64,000 nucleotides of DNA from the NCBI RefSeq assembly GCF_041435115.1, contig NZ_CP108046.1, forward strand, positions 1,240,001-1,304,000, read 5' to 3'. Below the pieces are notes generated by a model. The model was not told where the DNA came from. It saw only the letters and a program-made list of their open reading frames with translations, and made no database searches. The DNA comes from Streptomyces sp. NBC_00289. Lineage in GTDB: Bacteria > Actinomycetota > Actinomycetes > Streptomycetales > Streptomycetaceae. This document shows positions 32,766 through 41,394 of this stretch, piece by piece. Within the stretch, counting starts at the first letter, position 1. Each line of letters begins with the position of its first letter. The position numbers and the translations under genes are program-made.

Positions 32766-34281
32766 CAATACCAGTGACTTAGTGGACCTAGCTTCGTCGG
32801 GCTTTGGTTGGCGGGTTGATCGGGGCGGTGCGCCAGTGCGGGGCGATGGTCACGGCGTCTGCTGGGTCCCGGGTGGGCTGAGGCCAGGTGTAGTGCTCGT
32901 CGCGTTTGACGCCGAAGTTGGACATCTTGCGTTTGACCACGCGCGGGTTGGAGCGTCTGCGGCGGGTGGATAACAGGCGCGCAGTGATCTCGCGGAGTCC
33001 GTCGGTGAGGGCGGCGGTCAGACGGTCAGGGGGAAAAGGCCGCCTGCGCGGTGACCTGGCGGCGTGCGAGGCGGATGCTCCGGGTGAAGGAGAGCCGGTC
33101 GGGGTCGAGGCCGGCCTGCTCGGCGGCGTCGTGCATCAGGGTGCGGATGGCGTGGTGGACCAGCAGGTGTGCCCAGACCTCCTGCTCGACGCCTTCAGGC
33201 GAGCGGGAGCGCAGGACCTGGGCAGGTCCGCGTTGATGGGTCTTCAGCTCGTCCAGCGTGTTCTCGAACTCCCACCGCTGGTGGTAGAGGGCGGCCAGCT
33301 CGGTGGCCGGGGCGGCATCGGGATCGAGGACCGTGGTGATCAGCCGGTAAGGGGCGTCCTGCCCGGGATCGTCCAGGGTGTACTCGATCACCCGCACCAT
33401 TTCCGGGTCGGCACGCTTGCGGTGGTCTCTGGCCGCGACGATCTCTGACAGGTACGAGCCGTCGGGCAGCTCTTCGCGGACCGGCAGCACCTGGTGGGAA
33501 CGAATGCGCCACAGCAGGTCCGCACCGCCGGCCGAGGCCGCCCGCCACAGCTCCAGGCCGGTGAAGCCGCGGTCGGCCAGCAGCAGATCGTCCTCGCCCA
33601 GGTGGCCGAACAGCTCGCGGGCCAGCACGGGTTCGGACGTGGTGCATGGGCCGAGAGCCGCCGTGGTGATGGCATGGGTGCCGCACTCGGCCAGCGCGAC
33701 CACCCGCACCTGCGGATACGCACACCGCTGGGTGCGGTGGGTCTTCGGGCGCCCGAAGTGCGCCACGTTCTCCTGGCTGTCCGGAACGTCGAAGACTGTG
33801 CCGTCGATGGCCATCAGCCGCCACCGGCCGTAGAAGGCACCCGGTGTCGCTTCCGTGGCCAACGGCCGGGCCACCGAGGCGAACAGGGCCTTCAGCGGTT
33901 CTGGACCGAGTCTCGCGCGTGCCCTCGAGATCGCCCCCGTGGTCGGCACCTGCCACGACCCCGACCAGCGCTTCGCCCAGGTCAGCCCATGCGTCAGCAG
34001 CCGAGCGACCTCTTCGTAGCCCTGGCCGGAGAACAAGCACATCGCCAGCACGAAGTAGACCACCACGCGCGGCGGCAGCAGCCGGTTACGCTGCCCGGAC
34101 CTCCCGCACTGGGCCACCACCCGATCCACCAGCTCCGGCGGGAACGACCGCGTCAACAGCCCGACCGCGATGCGATCCGACAACCGCTCGTCCGTCTCCG
34201 GCTTCACCTGACCCGGCCGTGGCATCCCGGCACCTCCCCGCCACGCACCCTACCAGCCACCACCCTAAGTCACTGGTATTG
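32766..34281 (-). mobile_element. IS4-family insertion sequence inside tnpB
   Basis: 1516 bp with 17-bp perfect terminal inverted repeats (CAATACCAGTGACTTAG at each end, inward) and a 10-bp target duplication AGGCTAAGGG. It carries one transposase gene with an apparent frameshift. The insertion splits the tnpB codon near residue 275. Confidence 0.93.
32788..34225 (-). pseudogene. IS4-family transposase with frameshift near C-terminus
   Basis: The uninterrupted frame runs 34225-33026 (399 residues): an IS4-type N-terminal domain (LSDRIAVGLLTRSFPPELVD), Asp in RLMAIDGTVFDVPD, Asp in LLLADRGFTGLELW, and the YREK-type YHQRWEFENTLDELKTH with the catalytic Glu. At 33026-33037 it meets TGA within a T4C5 run; a +1 shift opens a further 79 codons (LTAALTDGLREITARLL through KMSNFGVKRDEHYTWPQ) to a stop at 32788. 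The extension looks like genuine protein, so either one base was gained in the run or a +1 slip at CCC-TGA is used. Catalytic residues all precede the shift. Confidence 0.75.
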
Positions 34282-34291
34282 AGGCTAAGGG
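34282..34291. repeat. 10-bp target duplication, right copy
   Basis: AGGCTAAGGG, identical to 32756-32765, directly right of the IS4-family element and within the first tnpB part. Confidence 0.92.
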
Positions 34292-35105
34292 CGGTCTTGT
34301 GTGCGTGGTCGAGCCGCTGGCGCCGTACCTTGCCGTGGAGTTGGGCAACCTTGTCCACGGCGCGCTGGTGGCCTGCGGTGCGGTCTGTGGCCTTGCGGCG
34401 CGGGAACCGGGACAGCGCCTGCTGCGCTGCTTGCAGTTTCGCGGCGGCCGTACGCCCGTGGCGCGGGTTGGGTACGAACTCGCCGTTGGAGTCGGCGAGG
34501 AAGTTGGCGATGCCCAGGTCGATGCCGACCATGCTGCCGGTCGCGGGCAGCGGCTCGGGCTGCTCCTGCTCGGCGGTCAGTACGACGAACCACCGACGTC
34601 CCTCACGCTTGACGGAGACGGTCTTGACCCGGCCGGCCACCGGCCGGTGCTGGTTGACCTTCACATGCCCGACGCCCTGGAAGCGGACACGGGTGACGGG
34701 GTCGTGCGGGGTGGCATTCCACCGGCAGCCGTCGCCGTCCTTGGGGAAGTCCACCGTGTCGAACCAGTTCACGCCGCGAAAGCGCGGATAGCCGGGCGTC
34801 TGCCCGGACCTGACCCGGCGGAAGAACGCGGCGAACGCCTTGTCAAGGCGGCGCAGGGTGGCCTGCTGCGAGGAGAACGACCAGCGGCCCTGCCGCTCCG
34901 GGTCGAACGCCCGGATCTCTTTGAGCTGCGCCGACTGCATCCCGTACGCGACGGTGGTCTTCGACGGGTGCCGCCAGGCGTCGCGGCGTTCCTGCAAGGC
35001 CCCGTTGTAGAGGGAGCAGTGGTCGCGCAGCATCTCGGCGAGCGCCTGCTGCTGGCGGACGGTGGGCCGCAGGAGGAACTTGTACGCACGGATCATCCAG
35101 CCCAC
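34282..35105 (-). pseudogene. tnpB: tnpB 5' part (RuvC-like nuclease N-terminus)
   Basis: N-terminal about 274 residues of TnpB: an OrfB-type helix-turn-helix start (MIRAYKFLLRPTVRQQQALA), the wedge-like region (GYPRFRGVNWFDTVDFPKDG) and the first RuvC motif SMVGIDLGIANF with Asp196. The protein is cut at the IS4-family insertion. Intact TnpB is an RNA-guided DNA nuclease that maintains IS200/IS605 elements at the donor site. The first in-frame ATG is 35105; 35096 may be the real start. Confidence 0.9.
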
Positions 35106-35146
35106 CCCCTCCGGTCGAGTTCACTTGATCCTACTACCCTTGGCGT

Positions 35147-35575
35147 ATGTCACCACGCTGGGAAGCAGATCCGGATGTCCGACGAGGAAATCATGTCGTT
35201 TTCAACCTCCACGCACACTTGGTGTTTGTCACGAAGTACCGGCGTGAGATCTTCAACGACGAGATGCTGACGCGCTGCGAGACGATCATGCGGGACGTGT
35301 GCGAGAGCTTCGGCGCCCAGCTGCGGGAGTTCAACGGCGAAGGCGATCACGTCCACCTCCTCGTGCACTACCCGCCGAAAATCGCCCTCTCCAAGCTCGT
35401 CAACTCCCTCAAGGGCGTCAGTTCCCGCTACCTGCGCGCGGAGTACACCGGCCGGATCAACCGGATCGGGACGGGCTCGGTGTTCTGGTCCCCGTCCTAC
35501 TTCGCAGCATCCTGCGGCGGCCCACCACTGAGCATCGTCAAGGACTACATCGACAACCAAAAACGCCCCGCCTGA
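35147..35575 (+). CDS. tnpA: IS200/IS605 Y1 transposase TnpA
   Basis: 142 residues, apparently intact. The HUH motif is EGDHVHLLVHYPP and the single catalytic tyrosine lies in SIVKDYIDNQ near the C-terminus; FVTKYRREIFNDEMLTRC is also typical. The protein cuts and rejoins single-stranded element ends at hairpins. Divergent from tnpB, with 41 bp between starts. It could still act on other elements with matching ends. Confidence 0.92.
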   Translation: MSPRWEADPDVRRGNHVVFNLHAHLVFVTKYRREIFNDEMLTRCETIMRDVCESFGAQLREFNGEGDHVHLLVHYPPKIALSKLVNSLKGVSSRYLRAEYTGRINRIGTGSVFWSPSYFAASCGGPPLSIVKDYIDNQKRPA

Positions 35576-35640
35576 CCGCCACCACGCAAACGCAGCGACC
35601 TCCGGCGCTTCGCACCTCCACACCGAGGACCACACTCCCG

Positions 35641-35658
35641 CCCGGCCTGAAGGCCGGG
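35641..35658. other. IS605 left-end hairpin
   Basis: A perfect 8-bp stem with 2-nt loop (CCCGGCCTGAAGGCCGGG), 13 bp from the left border at 35671. Subterminal hairpins of this kind are recognised by Y1 transposases. A TTTGAT motif outside the border on the minus strand (35672-35677) is the probable target/TAM sequence. Confidence 0.75.
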
Positions 35659-35671
35659 ATTCCCTGCGAAG

Positions 35672-36024
35672 ATCAAAGGATGGATCTTGGTACCGCCCGC
35701 CATCTCGACGGAGCCGTCACTGCCGTAGGCCGTCCGCGCGTGCTCCCGCGGGGTGCCGAGCAGCGTCGGCAGGTCCGCGCGGTTCAACGCCGTGCACAGC
35801 TCCGTCCCGGAGACGCGGTGCGCCGCCTTGGCGTCGTTGGCGGCCTTCTTGTCCTGCTCGTCGGCCGAGCAGACCGCTGGCTTGTCGGCGGCCTCGGCGT
35901 CGTTCTTCTGGATCACGTACAGCCCGCCCCCGAGCACTCCGACCACCACCAGCGCCGCGATGGCTTGGCCCCATGGGTTCGGACCCTTCTCGGGCGCGAC
36001 AACTTCCCCTGCCATGTCCCCCAT
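35672..36024 (-). pseudogene. 5' half of a membrane-protein gene split by IS elements
   Basis: From ATG 36024 (or 36015): a short charged start, one transmembrane helix (AIAALVVVGVLGGGLYVIQK), then an extracytoplasmic Ala/Lys-rich part and SGTELCTALNRADLPTLLGT. It breaks at GGTKIHPLI at the IS border. Joined to 30163-30532 it gives a 240-residue single-pass protein resembling the streptomycete DUF6215-type family; that family name is a moderate-confidence recollection. Function unknown. A truncated protein ending in IS sequence could still be made. Confidence 0.85.
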
Positions 36025-36287
36025 TACCCGCGGTACCCCCTGATCGCGCCCGGTGCGCGCTGGGGGAGCGTAACGGGTGATCCACACACGGGGAAGCGAG
36101 ATTTCCCAATAGTCACGTCCAGCGGCATCGGCCGGATGTGTCGGTCGACACCGGCGTGAGTCGTAGGGGCCGTGATCCCGGGACCGAGGACCCGAAGTCG
36201 TACGCGTGTGCGGCGAGCAGACTCTATGATCACTCCGCCCCAGTGTCCGCTGCGGGCCGCACACGCCTCCGAGACAGGCCGAAGACG

Positions 36288-36887
36288 ATGACGATCACCG
36301 CCCGCAAGGCTTCCTGGGTCCTTGCCCGCTCCGCCCAGGCGGCCATAGCGGCGGCCGCCGTCGCGGACGCGTTCCGCGCGGCGGCAGTCCGGGATCACTA
36401 CCTGCACCGCACGGACGTGTCCCTGCACAGGTCGGGCTTCATCTCCATGGTCTTCGTCTATCTGACGAGCCTCGCGATCGTGCTGTTCCTCGTCTGGCTC
36501 GCCCGGTCCCGGCGCAACGCCCAGGAGCTTTCGCCCCAGGCCTCGCTCCCGAGTCGGGGCTGGACGATCGGCGCGTGGTTCATACCGGTGGTCAACTTCT
36601 TCGTCCCGCGCCGGTTCGTCCTCGACATCGGGCGCGCGAGCTCCGCGTCATGGGAGCCGAAGCGAGACACGACACTGGTGAACCTGTGGTGGGGCGCCGG
36701 GATCACGCACGCGCTACTCGTGATGGCGGGCCGGGTGGCCCCGGGGTCGATGGCCTTCCTCGTGGTGGCGGAGGCGCTCATGATCGCGGCGGCCGTGCTG
36801 CTGGGGCTTGTCATCGAACGCATCACGGCGTTGCAGAGCGCCGCGCTCGGCGCCACCGTTCCGGCCGCACCCCTCGCCCAGGCGTGA
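36288..36887 (+). CDS. DUF4328-type membrane protein
   Basis: 199 residues from ATG 36288. Four or five hydrophobic helices; between the second and third lies LARSRRNAQELSPQ followed by GWTIGAWFIPVVNFFVPRRF, the characteristic DUF4328 segment. Homologues occur in many copies in Streptomyces and are unassigned. It is divergent from the split membrane-protein gene across about 260 bp. Role unknown. Confidence 0.8.
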   Translation: MTITARKASWVLARSAQAAIAAAAVADAFRAAAVRDHYLHRTDVSLHRSGFISMVFVYLTSLAIVLFLVWLARSRRNAQELSPQASLPSRGWTIGAWFIPVVNFFVPRRFVLDIGRASSASWEPKRDTTLVNLWWGAGITHALLVMAGRVAPGSMAFLVVAEALMIAAAVLLGLVIERITALQSAALGATVPAAPLAQA

Positions 36888-37031
36888 GGCAGCGAGGACG
36901 CCGTCGTACAGATGCACGTGGCCGGCGTTCGAGACGACCTCGAACTCCCTTGGCTCAGCAGCGAGTTCGTACCTGCGGCACGGTGGACCTCGGAGTCCGA
37001 CCGCAGCCCAGGGCCACGCCCTGGCGCCTCG

Positions 37032-37502
37032 TCAGGCAATGGCTGCCTGGTTTCCCTCTTCGGTGTGAGCTCGTGCTGAGGGTTCGCTCATTTCGGCGTC
37101 GAGCTGGTGGTCCGCCCAGATGTAGCCATGGGGCAGCAGGTCGCTGATGGAGACGGTGCGGAGGCCATCGCTTGTGCCGACGATGACCTTGAGGGCTGGG
37201 AAGTAGTCGAGAAGGACCTGGCGGCAGCGTCCGCACGGGGGTACAACCCCTCGGTCGCGGTCGCCCACGGCGACGATGGTGTCCAGGTCGTAGGTGCCTT
37301 GGGCGGCTGCCGTGCCGATGAGGACCAGCTCCGCGCAAGGGCCGCCGGTGAAGTGGTAGGCGTTCACCGCGGTGACGATCAGGCCGTCCTTGGCGCGGGC
37401 CGCGGCCGCCATGGTGTGGTTGTCGCCCATGCAGCGAGTACGCGCGACGTGGGCCGCGGTCTGGATGAGTTCGTGATCGACGTGGTGGGTCTGCGTGGTC
37501 AC
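37032..37502 (-). CDS. Cytidine deaminase-like zinc protein
   Basis: 156 residues. The cytidine-deaminase fold motifs are present: GGPCAELVLIG, where Cys and the adjacent catalytic Glu form the C-A-E motif, and VPPCGRCRQVLLDYF supplying the two other zinc cysteines. The length fits small homotetrameric cytidine deaminases and the related blasticidin-S deaminases; the extended C-terminus (about 25 residues past YIWADHQLDAEM) and absent pyrimidine-salvage neighbours leave the substrate open. Confidence 0.82.
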   Translation of the reverse strand: MTTQTHHVDHELIQTAAHVARTRCMGDNHTMAAAARAKDGLIVTAVNAYHFTGGPCAELVLIGTAAAQGTYDLDTIVAVGDRDRGVVPPCGRCRQVLLDYFPALKVIVGTSDGLRTVSISDLLPHGYIWADHQLDAEMSEPSARAHTEEGNQAAIA

Positions 37503-37786
37503 TTCTCCGCCTTCCTCAGGTGTCAGGCGACGTTGGCCCGGGAGGCGATGGTGCGCAAGCGATTATCGGCGGTGTGCTGGTCTCCCCCAACTGCTGTGGC
37601 GGAGGGTCATGCTTCCCTGTGCCGTCGAGGGTGCACAGGCGCGTCGAGAGAGGTCGGCCCGTCCGCCTCGGCCTGGGCATCGTCTTCGGGGAAACCGTCG
37701 TCGGCCCCTGGCACCTCGACGTTGCCCGGCCGAGGACGCCGCCGCGGGCGGAAACGAGGGGGCGGCCCGTTCCGTACCCTGGCGGC

Positions 37787-38704
37787 ATGCGCATGCGCCC
37801 CACCCTCAGCTGGACCCCCACCGAGGACCTGCCGCCGGGTACCACGGATCTGACGCCGATCGCCGACGCACTGAGCGCCGGCGGTGTGCTGGTGCTCAGT
37901 GGGGCGGGCATCTCCACGGAGTCGGGCATCCCCGACTACCGGGGCGAGGGCGGGAGCCTTGCCCGGCACACCCCGATGACCTACCAGGACTTCACCGCAA
38001 GCCCCCAGGCCCGGCGCCGGTACTGGGCGCGGAGCCACCTCGGCTGGCGTACCTTCGGCCGCGCCCGCCCCAACGCCGGACACCGGGCCGTGGCCGCGTT
38101 CGGGCAGCTCGGCCTGCTCTCGGGTGTGATCACCCAGAACGTCGACGGCCTGCATCAGGCGGCCGGCAGCGAGGGCGTCGTGGAACTGCACGGAAGCCTG
38201 GAGCGGGTCGTATGCCTTTCCTGCGGTGCCTTCAGTTCGCGTCGCGCGCTCGCCCGGCGGCTGGAGGAGGCCAATGCCGCCTTCGAGCCGATGGCCGCCG
38301 GAATCAACCCGGACGGCGACGCCGACCTCAGCGACGAACAGGTCGGGGACTTCCACGTGGTGCCCTGCACGGTCTGCGGCGGCGTCCTCAAGCCGGACGT
38401 GGTGTTCTTCGGCGAAACCGTTCCACCGCCGCGGGTCGAACACTGCCGCGAGCTGGTGCGTGAGGCGACCTCACTGCTGGTTCTCGGATCCTCGCTGACG
38501 GTGATGTCCGGGCTCCGGTTCGTCCGCCAAGCGGCCCAGGCAGGCAAGCCGGTGCTGATCGTCAACCGGGACCCGACCCGGGGCGACCAGCATGCCGTCA
38601 CACGGGTGGCGCTCCCCCTGGGGACGGCGCTCACCTCCGTGATCGGCAGGCTCAGCGGCGCCGCTGACGGCCAGGCGGCGGGAGGAGGCAGTGGTGGATG
38701 GTGA
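37787..38704 (+). CDS. Sirtuin (Sir2-family NAD-dependent deacylase)
   Basis: 305 residues from ATG 37787; longer frames upstream lack family similarity. NAD-binding signatures are VLSGAGISTESGIPDYR and ITQNVDGLHQAAG; the catalytic His lies in VELHGSLERVV; zinc is held by CLSCG and CTVCGG pairs. KPDVVFFGETVPP and VLGSSLTVMSGLRFV are standard sirtuin segments. It probably removes acyl groups from cytosolic lysines. A hairpin terminator begins at its stop codon. Confidence 0.92.
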   Translation: MRMRPTLSWTPTEDLPPGTTDLTPIADALSAGGVLVLSGAGISTESGIPDYRGEGGSLARHTPMTYQDFTASPQARRRYWARSHLGWRTFGRARPNAGHRAVAAFGQLGLLSGVITQNVDGLHQAAGSEGVVELHGSLERVVCLSCGAFSSRRALARRLEEANAAFEPMAAGINPDGDADLSDEQVGDFHVVPCTVCGGVLKPDVVFFGETVPPPRVEHCRELVREATSLLVLGSSLTVMSGLRFVRQAAQAGKPVLIVNRDPTRGDQHAVTRVALPLGTALTSVIGRLSGAADGQAAGGGSGGW

Positions 38705-38725
38705 CAGCAGCGGGGCCGCTGCTGT
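38704..38725 (+). terminator. Hairpin at the sirtuin stop codon
   Basis: ACAGCAGCGG / CCGCTGCTGT, a 10-bp inverted repeat with a 2-nt centre starting on the last base of the TGA. GC-rich without a T tract, as usual in Streptomyces. Confidence 0.65.
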
Positions 38726-38873
38726 GCCGGTGCGCTCGGCCCCAGGTCCTCCGGCCTGAGCCCAAACCGCCGCCGACCTCGGCCCCATCGCTCTGTGACC
38801 ACGGTCAACGGTGGATCTTTCGAGCCCGAAGTGCCCAGTCCCAGCGCCCTCCTTGCGAGCTCGGCGACCGTCT

Positions 38874-38913
38874 CCGGTATGGGCGGGACATCTGGCCGTC
38901 CCGCCCATACCGG
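38874..38913. terminator. Strong bidirectional terminator
   Basis: A perfect 15-bp inverted repeat (CCGGTATGGGCGGGA / TCCCGCCCATACCGG) with a 10-nt loop, 5 bp beyond the amidase stop, between convergent sirtuin and amidase genes. It should stop both transcripts. Confidence 0.88.
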
Positions 38914-38918
38914 CCGGT

Positions 38919-40826
38919 TCAGGAAACTCCGGCGGCGTCGACCAGGACGACCCGGTGGTTGTACTGGATGGTGTAGTACTTGGCGGCGCCTGTGACGTAG
39001 GTGTCGCCCGAGACGAAGAAGTCGTCCGCGCTCATCGGCGGCTGGGTGGCCACGTAGGCCTGGCCGGCCGGGAACGTGTAGAGGGTCAGCGGCTTCTGCG
39101 TGGACGGGGACAGGCCGGACGGGTACTCCGAGGCCTGCGGGTAGCCGGAGCCGTAGAGGGTCGCGGCCCGGTCTCCGGAGTGGACGACGGTGACGCCCGG
39201 TGCGCCGCAGGTGTTGGCACCCTCCGGGTTGTGGAACCACACCTTCGAGCCGCTGAACCAGATGGCGGTCCAGTCACCGTCGACGTCGGCGACCACGAAC
39301 TGCTGGCCCGCCTGCACGGTGCTGCCCCAGTCGTGGATGCTGTCGCTGCCCGCGCCGGCGCCGGGGTGGACGGCCGGGTCGGCGAACAGGGGCGCGTCGG
39401 CGCTGGGCGCGGTGCGCACGGGCAGGAAGTTCGCCGGCGCCGTACGGTCGGTGCACTCGGGGGTGGCGCCCGTGGGGTCGTCGGCCGGACAGACCTGGAC
39501 GGTCTGCTGGTTGGTCGAGAATTCGGGGGCGATGGTCACCGCCGAACCCACCCGCGGTACGTGGTGGCCCTGGGCGCCGCGCACGGTCGAGGGGCTGAGC
39601 ATGCCCATGAACGCCGTCCAGTCCCAGTACGGGCCCGGGTCCCAGTGCATGCCGGCGAGGTAACTGTCCCGTGGACCGGGCACGTTGTCGTGGCCGATGA
39701 CGTGCTGACGGTCGAGCGGGATGTCGAACTTCCTGGCGAGGTACTTCACCAGATCGGCCGTCGCCTGGTACTGCGTCTGCGAGTACCAGGTGGCACCCTG
39801 CGCGGCGTATCCCTCGTGCTCGATGCCGATCGCGTGCATGTTGAACCAGTAGTTGCCGGCGTGGAACGCGATGTCCTTGGTCCGCGTCATCTGGGTGACG
39901 GCGCCGTCGGAAGCCTGCACGACGTAGTGCGCCGAGTCACCGGAACCGGCCGTCTGGAAGGTCTTGATCGCGGAGCTGTAGGACGACTCGGTGTCGTGCA
40001 GGACGAGGTACTTGATCTGCACCCCGTCGCCCGGGCGGCCGGCTACCTGCCCGTTGGAAGCGGCCGCGGCAAGGAAGGTGCAGTCCACCGTGGGCGGACA
40101 CTCCGTGTCCCCGGCGTCCGCGGCGGCCTTCAGCTTCAGCGCGGACAGTTGCTCGGTCTCGGGGCGGACCGAACCCTGCGCCGCGAGCTTGACGTGCTCT
40201 CCGTCGACGGTCGTGCGCGAGGCGCCCGACGAGACGGTCTTGAAGACCCGGTCGGCGAAGAGCTGTGCTGCCTTCCGGTCCGACGACTGGCTGTACCTGG
40301 CCACCGCTCCGTACCAGGCGGCAGGGTCCGAGGAGGTCTCCCCCGTCAGTTTCTCCTGGTACGACGCGAGAAGCGCGGCGCCGGCTCGGATGTTCTGCCG
40401 GTCGTCGGTGCGCAGCTTCGCCGCCGAGGTGCCGGTCAGTCCGGCCGCGGCGTCCAGGGTGTGCAAGGCGGGGTCCGAGGTCAGCTCGGCGAGGTCGCCG
40501 CGGCCGACCGCACCCGCCGCGCCTCCGGACACCATCTTGGCGGTGACGTCCGTCAGGTTCATCGGACCGTACCCGCCCGAGGTGTTGTGCTGTCCCTCGT
40601 GGTCGTCCCACCGCGACTCCTGGTACGACACGGCCAGCAGTACGGGCAGCGGCACACCGAACTCCCGCGCCGCGTCGGCGAAGGAGGACTGCCGACCGGC
40701 ATCGGGGCTCTGGGCGGCCTCTGCCATCGACGGCAGAACGGCGAAGCAGCCGGCGGCCACGGCGCCGCCTGCCAGAATCCCGGCCAGCAGCTTCCGGGAA
40801 GATCTTTTGTGTGCGGATCTTTGCAA
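38919..40826 (-). CDS. Secreted N-acetylmuramoyl-L-alanine amidase
   Basis: About 635 residues from TTG 40826, chosen because AAGGGG lies 8 bp upstream and a Sec signal peptide (KLLAGILAGGAVAAGCFAVL, then AEA) begins at once; an ATG at 41054 would add 76 unrelated residues. About 45-200 is a helical segment with VLLAVSYQESRWDD, reminiscent of lytic transglycosylase-like repeats. About 260-430 is an Amidase_2/PGRP domain with zinc ligands in LVLHDTESS and HVIGHDNVPGP. The C-terminal 200 residues look like SH3-type wall-binding modules. It should cleave stem peptides from muramic acid during growth or sporulation. Confidence 0.88.
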   Translation of the reverse strand: MQRSAHKRSSRKLLAGILAGGAVAAGCFAVLPSMAEAAQSPDAGRQSSFADAAREFGVPLPVLLAVSYQESRWDDHEGQHNTSGGYGPMNLTDVTAKMVSGGAAGAVGRGDLAELTSDPALHTLDAAAGLTGTSAAKLRTDDRQNIRAGAALLASYQEKLTGETSSDPAAWYGAVARYSQSSDRKAAQLFADRVFKTVSSGASRTTVDGEHVKLAAQGSVRPETEQLSALKLKAAADAGDTECPPTVDCTFLAAAASNGQVAGRPGDGVQIKYLVLHDTESSYSSAIKTFQTAGSGDSAHYVVQASDGAVTQMTRTKDIAFHAGNYWFNMHAIGIEHEGYAAQGATWYSQTQYQATADLVKYLARKFDIPLDRQHVIGHDNVPGPRDSYLAGMHWDPGPYWDWTAFMGMLSPSTVRGAQGHHVPRVGSAVTIAPEFSTNQQTVQVCPADDPTGATPECTDRTAPANFLPVRTAPSADAPLFADPAVHPGAGAGSDSIHDWGSTVQAGQQFVVADVDGDWTAIWFSGSKVWFHNPEGANTCGAPGVTVVHSGDRAATLYGSGYPQASEYPSGLSPSTQKPLTLYTFPAGQAYVATQPPMSADDFFVSGDTYVTGAAKYYTIQYNHRVVLVDAAGVS

Positions 40827-41394
40827 GGAATTTCCCCTTGTACGTGTTGCCCTGGTCAAGACATGCGAAGTGACGCCTGCCCGATCCCACTGTGCGGAAG
40901 TCACCGGTCCCACCCACCGGAATTCACAACTTCCCCAACAGTCGAACGAGTTGACATTTGCACCATTGCTGACACTGGTCCCAACGTCACCATCGGCCAC
41001 CCTGGCACACATCGGATGGCCGAGCGGACCCGACCCGCAGCTCGATGCGCTCACCCAGCACGGAGCGTCCGAACGTTCCTGCTATCAACGGGAGTTCACG
41101 AGTCACACAAACCTCACCGATGACAACGAATGGGGCGCGGTGCGCGGCGTGCGTCGATCCCGAGCAGGGCGCCCCTTCTGGGTGGGTGCCGGAACACGGA
41201 GGTGAGACCGGCTCCGGCGGAGGTCACCTCGGCATGGATGTCGTTGCGTGTGACCGTGCGGGACGGCGAATCCTGGGCTGAGCGTCGGACAGCGCGCGGT
41301 GGGTGCCCGTGTGCACCGCACGCTGCGGGGCAGGTTAGGTTGGACCGGTCGGGTACGGAAGCGCTGCCCTCCTTTTACCAGGGGAGGAGTGTCT
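40827..41394. other. Divergent promoter/leader region
   Basis: About 570 bases between the amidase (minus) and the ANTAR protein (plus). No credible gene. At 40896-40934 a compound hairpin (GGAAGT/ACTTCC outside, CCGGT/ACCGG inside) lies about 70 bp upstream of the amidase TTG and could be a structured leader. A minus-strand TTGACC near 40857 may be a -35 element. GGGGAGGAG at about 41381 is the site for the ANTAR gene. Confidence 0.45.

Larger units (their letters stand above)
30533..35671. mobile_element. IS200/IS605-type element carrying two nested IS elements
   Basis: Composite of 5139 bp; without its two inner insertions it is about 1825 bp, normal for a tnpA-tnpB element. tnpA (plus) and tnpB (minus) are divergent. 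The left end follows TTTGAT on the minus strand (35671-35677) and carries a hairpin; the right end carries a broken hairpin and ends GAGTCA. There is no terminal inverted repeat or target duplication, as expected for single-strand Y1 transposition. Borders are uncertain by one base (a shared C). TnpA looks intact, so the element could still be mobilised in trans only if its right-end hairpin were functional. Confidence 0.82.

Noticed and set aside
40896..40934. Possible ydaO (c-di-AMP) riboswitch upstream of the amidase
   Set aside because: Only a hairpin is seen; the conserved core of that riboswitch is not recognisable.
38811..41123. 770-codon plus-strand frame opposite the amidase
   Set aside because: Antisense to a well-supported secreted amidase and composed of Gly/Val/Arg-rich sequence without domains; it also crosses a strong terminator.
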